Shown here: positions 63,210 to 64,000 of the stretch, one piece after another
Numbering within the stretch: the first letter of the stretch is position 1
Layout of the letters: the number at the start of each line of letters is the position of its first letter
Assembly: GCF_014192645.1 (NCBI RefSeq)
Contig: NZ_JACHYE010000005.1
Coordinates: 186,001 to 250,000, forward strand
Direction: 5' to 3'
From: Herbaspirillum sp. Sphag64
GTDB taxonomy: Bacteria > Pseudomonadota > Gammaproteobacteria > Burkholderiales > Burkholderiaceae_D
Length of the DNA: 64,000 nt
The notes under the pieces: model-generated
Told to the model about the DNA's origin: nothing
The model's database searches: none
Seen by the model: only the letters and a program-made list of their open reading frames with translations
Translations under genes and position numbers: made by a program

Positions 63210-64000
63210 ATGCCAACCTACGCTATCGGCGACCTTCAGGGTTGCGGCCAGCAGCTTCAAAACCTGCTCAGCCTTATCAATCAAACCGAACCAAACGCCC
63301 AATTGCTCTTCGTCGGCGATCTGGTCAATCGCGGCCCACAATCGCTGGAAACCCTCCGTCAGCTACGCGCACTCGGCGACCGCGCCAAGGCGGTTCTTGG
63401 GAATCATGACTTACATTTGCTCGCCGTATCCCAGGGGATACGAAAACAACATCGCACGGATACCCTAGACGATATTCTTCATGCACCGGATCGCGAGGAA
63501 TTGCTGGACTGGGTGAGGCATCGCCCGCTGGCCCTTCTGGAGCATGGGCACCTGCTATTTCATGCCGGGATATTGCCTGAATGGACAGCAGAACAGACGA
63601 TGGCGCTGGCGCATGAAGTGGAAACCGTGCTGCGCGGGCCGGATTGGGTGGAGTTTCTTCGGCACATGTACGGTAATGAACCAGCGCACTGGCGTGATGA
63701 CTTGCAAGGCCATGATCGCCTGCGCTGCATTGTCAACACGCTGACCCGCTTGCGCTTCTGCACGCCCGATGGGGGGATTGACTTCACGATCAAGGAGGGA
63801 CTGGAGGCTGCACCTCCAGGTTATGTTCCCTGGTTTGATATGCCAGAGAGGAAAACCACCGATGTCACTTGCGTGTTCGGTCACTGGGCCTCGTTGGGAC
63901 TGACCCTGCGCCCGAATCTGATCGGTCTCGATACAGGCTGCGTCTGGGGCGGCAAGCTTACTGCGGTGCGGCTTGAGGACCGGGAATTGCTGCAGGTGTC
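63210..64000 (+). CDS. apaH: Bis(5'-nucleosyl)-tetraphosphatase, symmetrical (partial)
   Basis: Open from the ATG at 63210 to the window end (263 codons plus two bases; the full protein is usually near 275-280 residues). [23 protein letters not shown] and a later FGHW block are the metallophosphoesterase motifs with their histidine, aspartate and asparagine ligands. It hydrolyses Ap4A to two ADP. It is divergent from the glycan operon and marks the right border of the polysaccharide locus. Confidence 0.96.
   Translation, partial: MPTYAIGDLQGCGQQLQNLLSLINQTEPNAQLLFVGDLVNRGPQSLETLRQLRALGDRAKAVLGNHDLHLLAVSQGIRKQHRTDTLDDILHAPDREELLDWVRHRPLALLEHGHLLFHAGILPEWTAEQTMALAHEVETVLRGPDWVEFLRHMYGNEPAHWRDDLQGHDRLRCIVNTLTRLRFCTPDGGIDFTIKEGLEAAPPGYVPWFDMPERKTTDVTCVFGHWASLGLTLRPNLIGLDTGCVWGGKLTAVRLEDRELLQV

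Noticed and set aside
1-64000. CRISPR arrays, tRNA/rRNA genes, intact insertion sequences
   Set aside because: Read for repeats, tRNA-like cloverleaf ends and transposase motifs; none was convincing.

Overview
The window is one large surface-polysaccharide locus of a Gram-negative betaproteobacterium, most likely Burkholderiales and probably Oxalobacteraceae (Herminiimonas/Janthinobacterium-like). The reasons are the lipopolysaccharide core genes waaA, kdoO (Kdo hydroxylase) and waaC beside a phosphomannomutase at one end, an apaH gene at the other, moderate GC, and about 50 sugar-nucleotide, glycosyltransferase and export genes between them. The genus is inferred; no rRNA, tRNA, CRISPR array or intact mobile element was found.

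Layout. (1) 1-8997, minus strand: a partial MBOAT-partner protein, an MBOAT O-acyltransferase, a PhyH-type dioxygenase, waaA, kdoO, waaC, a phosphomannomutase/phosphoglucomutase and a WecA/WbpL-like initiating transferase. (2) 9342-25263, minus strand: an O-antigen locus with an AT-rich Wzy-like polymerase, an unusual fused flippase-ligase/polymerase protein, the UDP-L-FucNAc genes fnlA-fnlB-fnlC with the matching transferase wbuB, four further glycosyltransferases, an SDR/DegT pair and a methyltransferase. (3) 25481-33904, minus strand: an FAD oxidoreductase, an OafA-like acyltransferase with SGNH domain, a PglK-like ABC exporter and two transferase-like proteins. (4) 34200-34560: a decayed copy of a kinase-methyltransferase junction whose intact version lies at about 41.8 kb on the other strand. 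(5) 34625-39164, the only multi-gene plus-strand block: methyltransferase, SDR, small ORF, cytidylyltransferase-PfkB fusion and nucleotidyltransferase. (6) 39281-47776, minus strand: PhyH dioxygenase, zinc ADH, methyltransferase, APH-like kinase, HAD phosphatase, split transketolase, SDR, GmhA-like SIS isomerase and SDR. (7) 47877-56450, minus strand: a complete CMP-legionaminic acid pathway (ptmA, legF, ptmF, ptmE, legH, legI, legG, legC, legB). (8) 56500-62995, minus strand: fcl, gmd, rmlA and a GT39/GT2/SMR-like module. (9) apaH, plus strand, runs off the end.

How it may work. The O-antigen block would build a FucNAc-containing repeat on undecaprenyl phosphate (WecA-like enzyme, then WbuB and other transferases), flip and polymerise it, and attach it to the Kdo/heptose core made at the left end. 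The legionaminic acid, GDP-fucose and uncharacterised heptose-like modules, with their own ABC flippase and acyltransferase, could supply the same glycan or a second one. The least described part is blocks 5 and 6. Their enzyme set (transketolase, GmhA-like isomerase, kinases, HAD phosphatase, nucleotidyltransferases, SDRs, methyltransferases, ADH, 2OG dioxygenase) fits assembly and modification of an activated seven-carbon or branched sugar; its product cannot be named from sequence.
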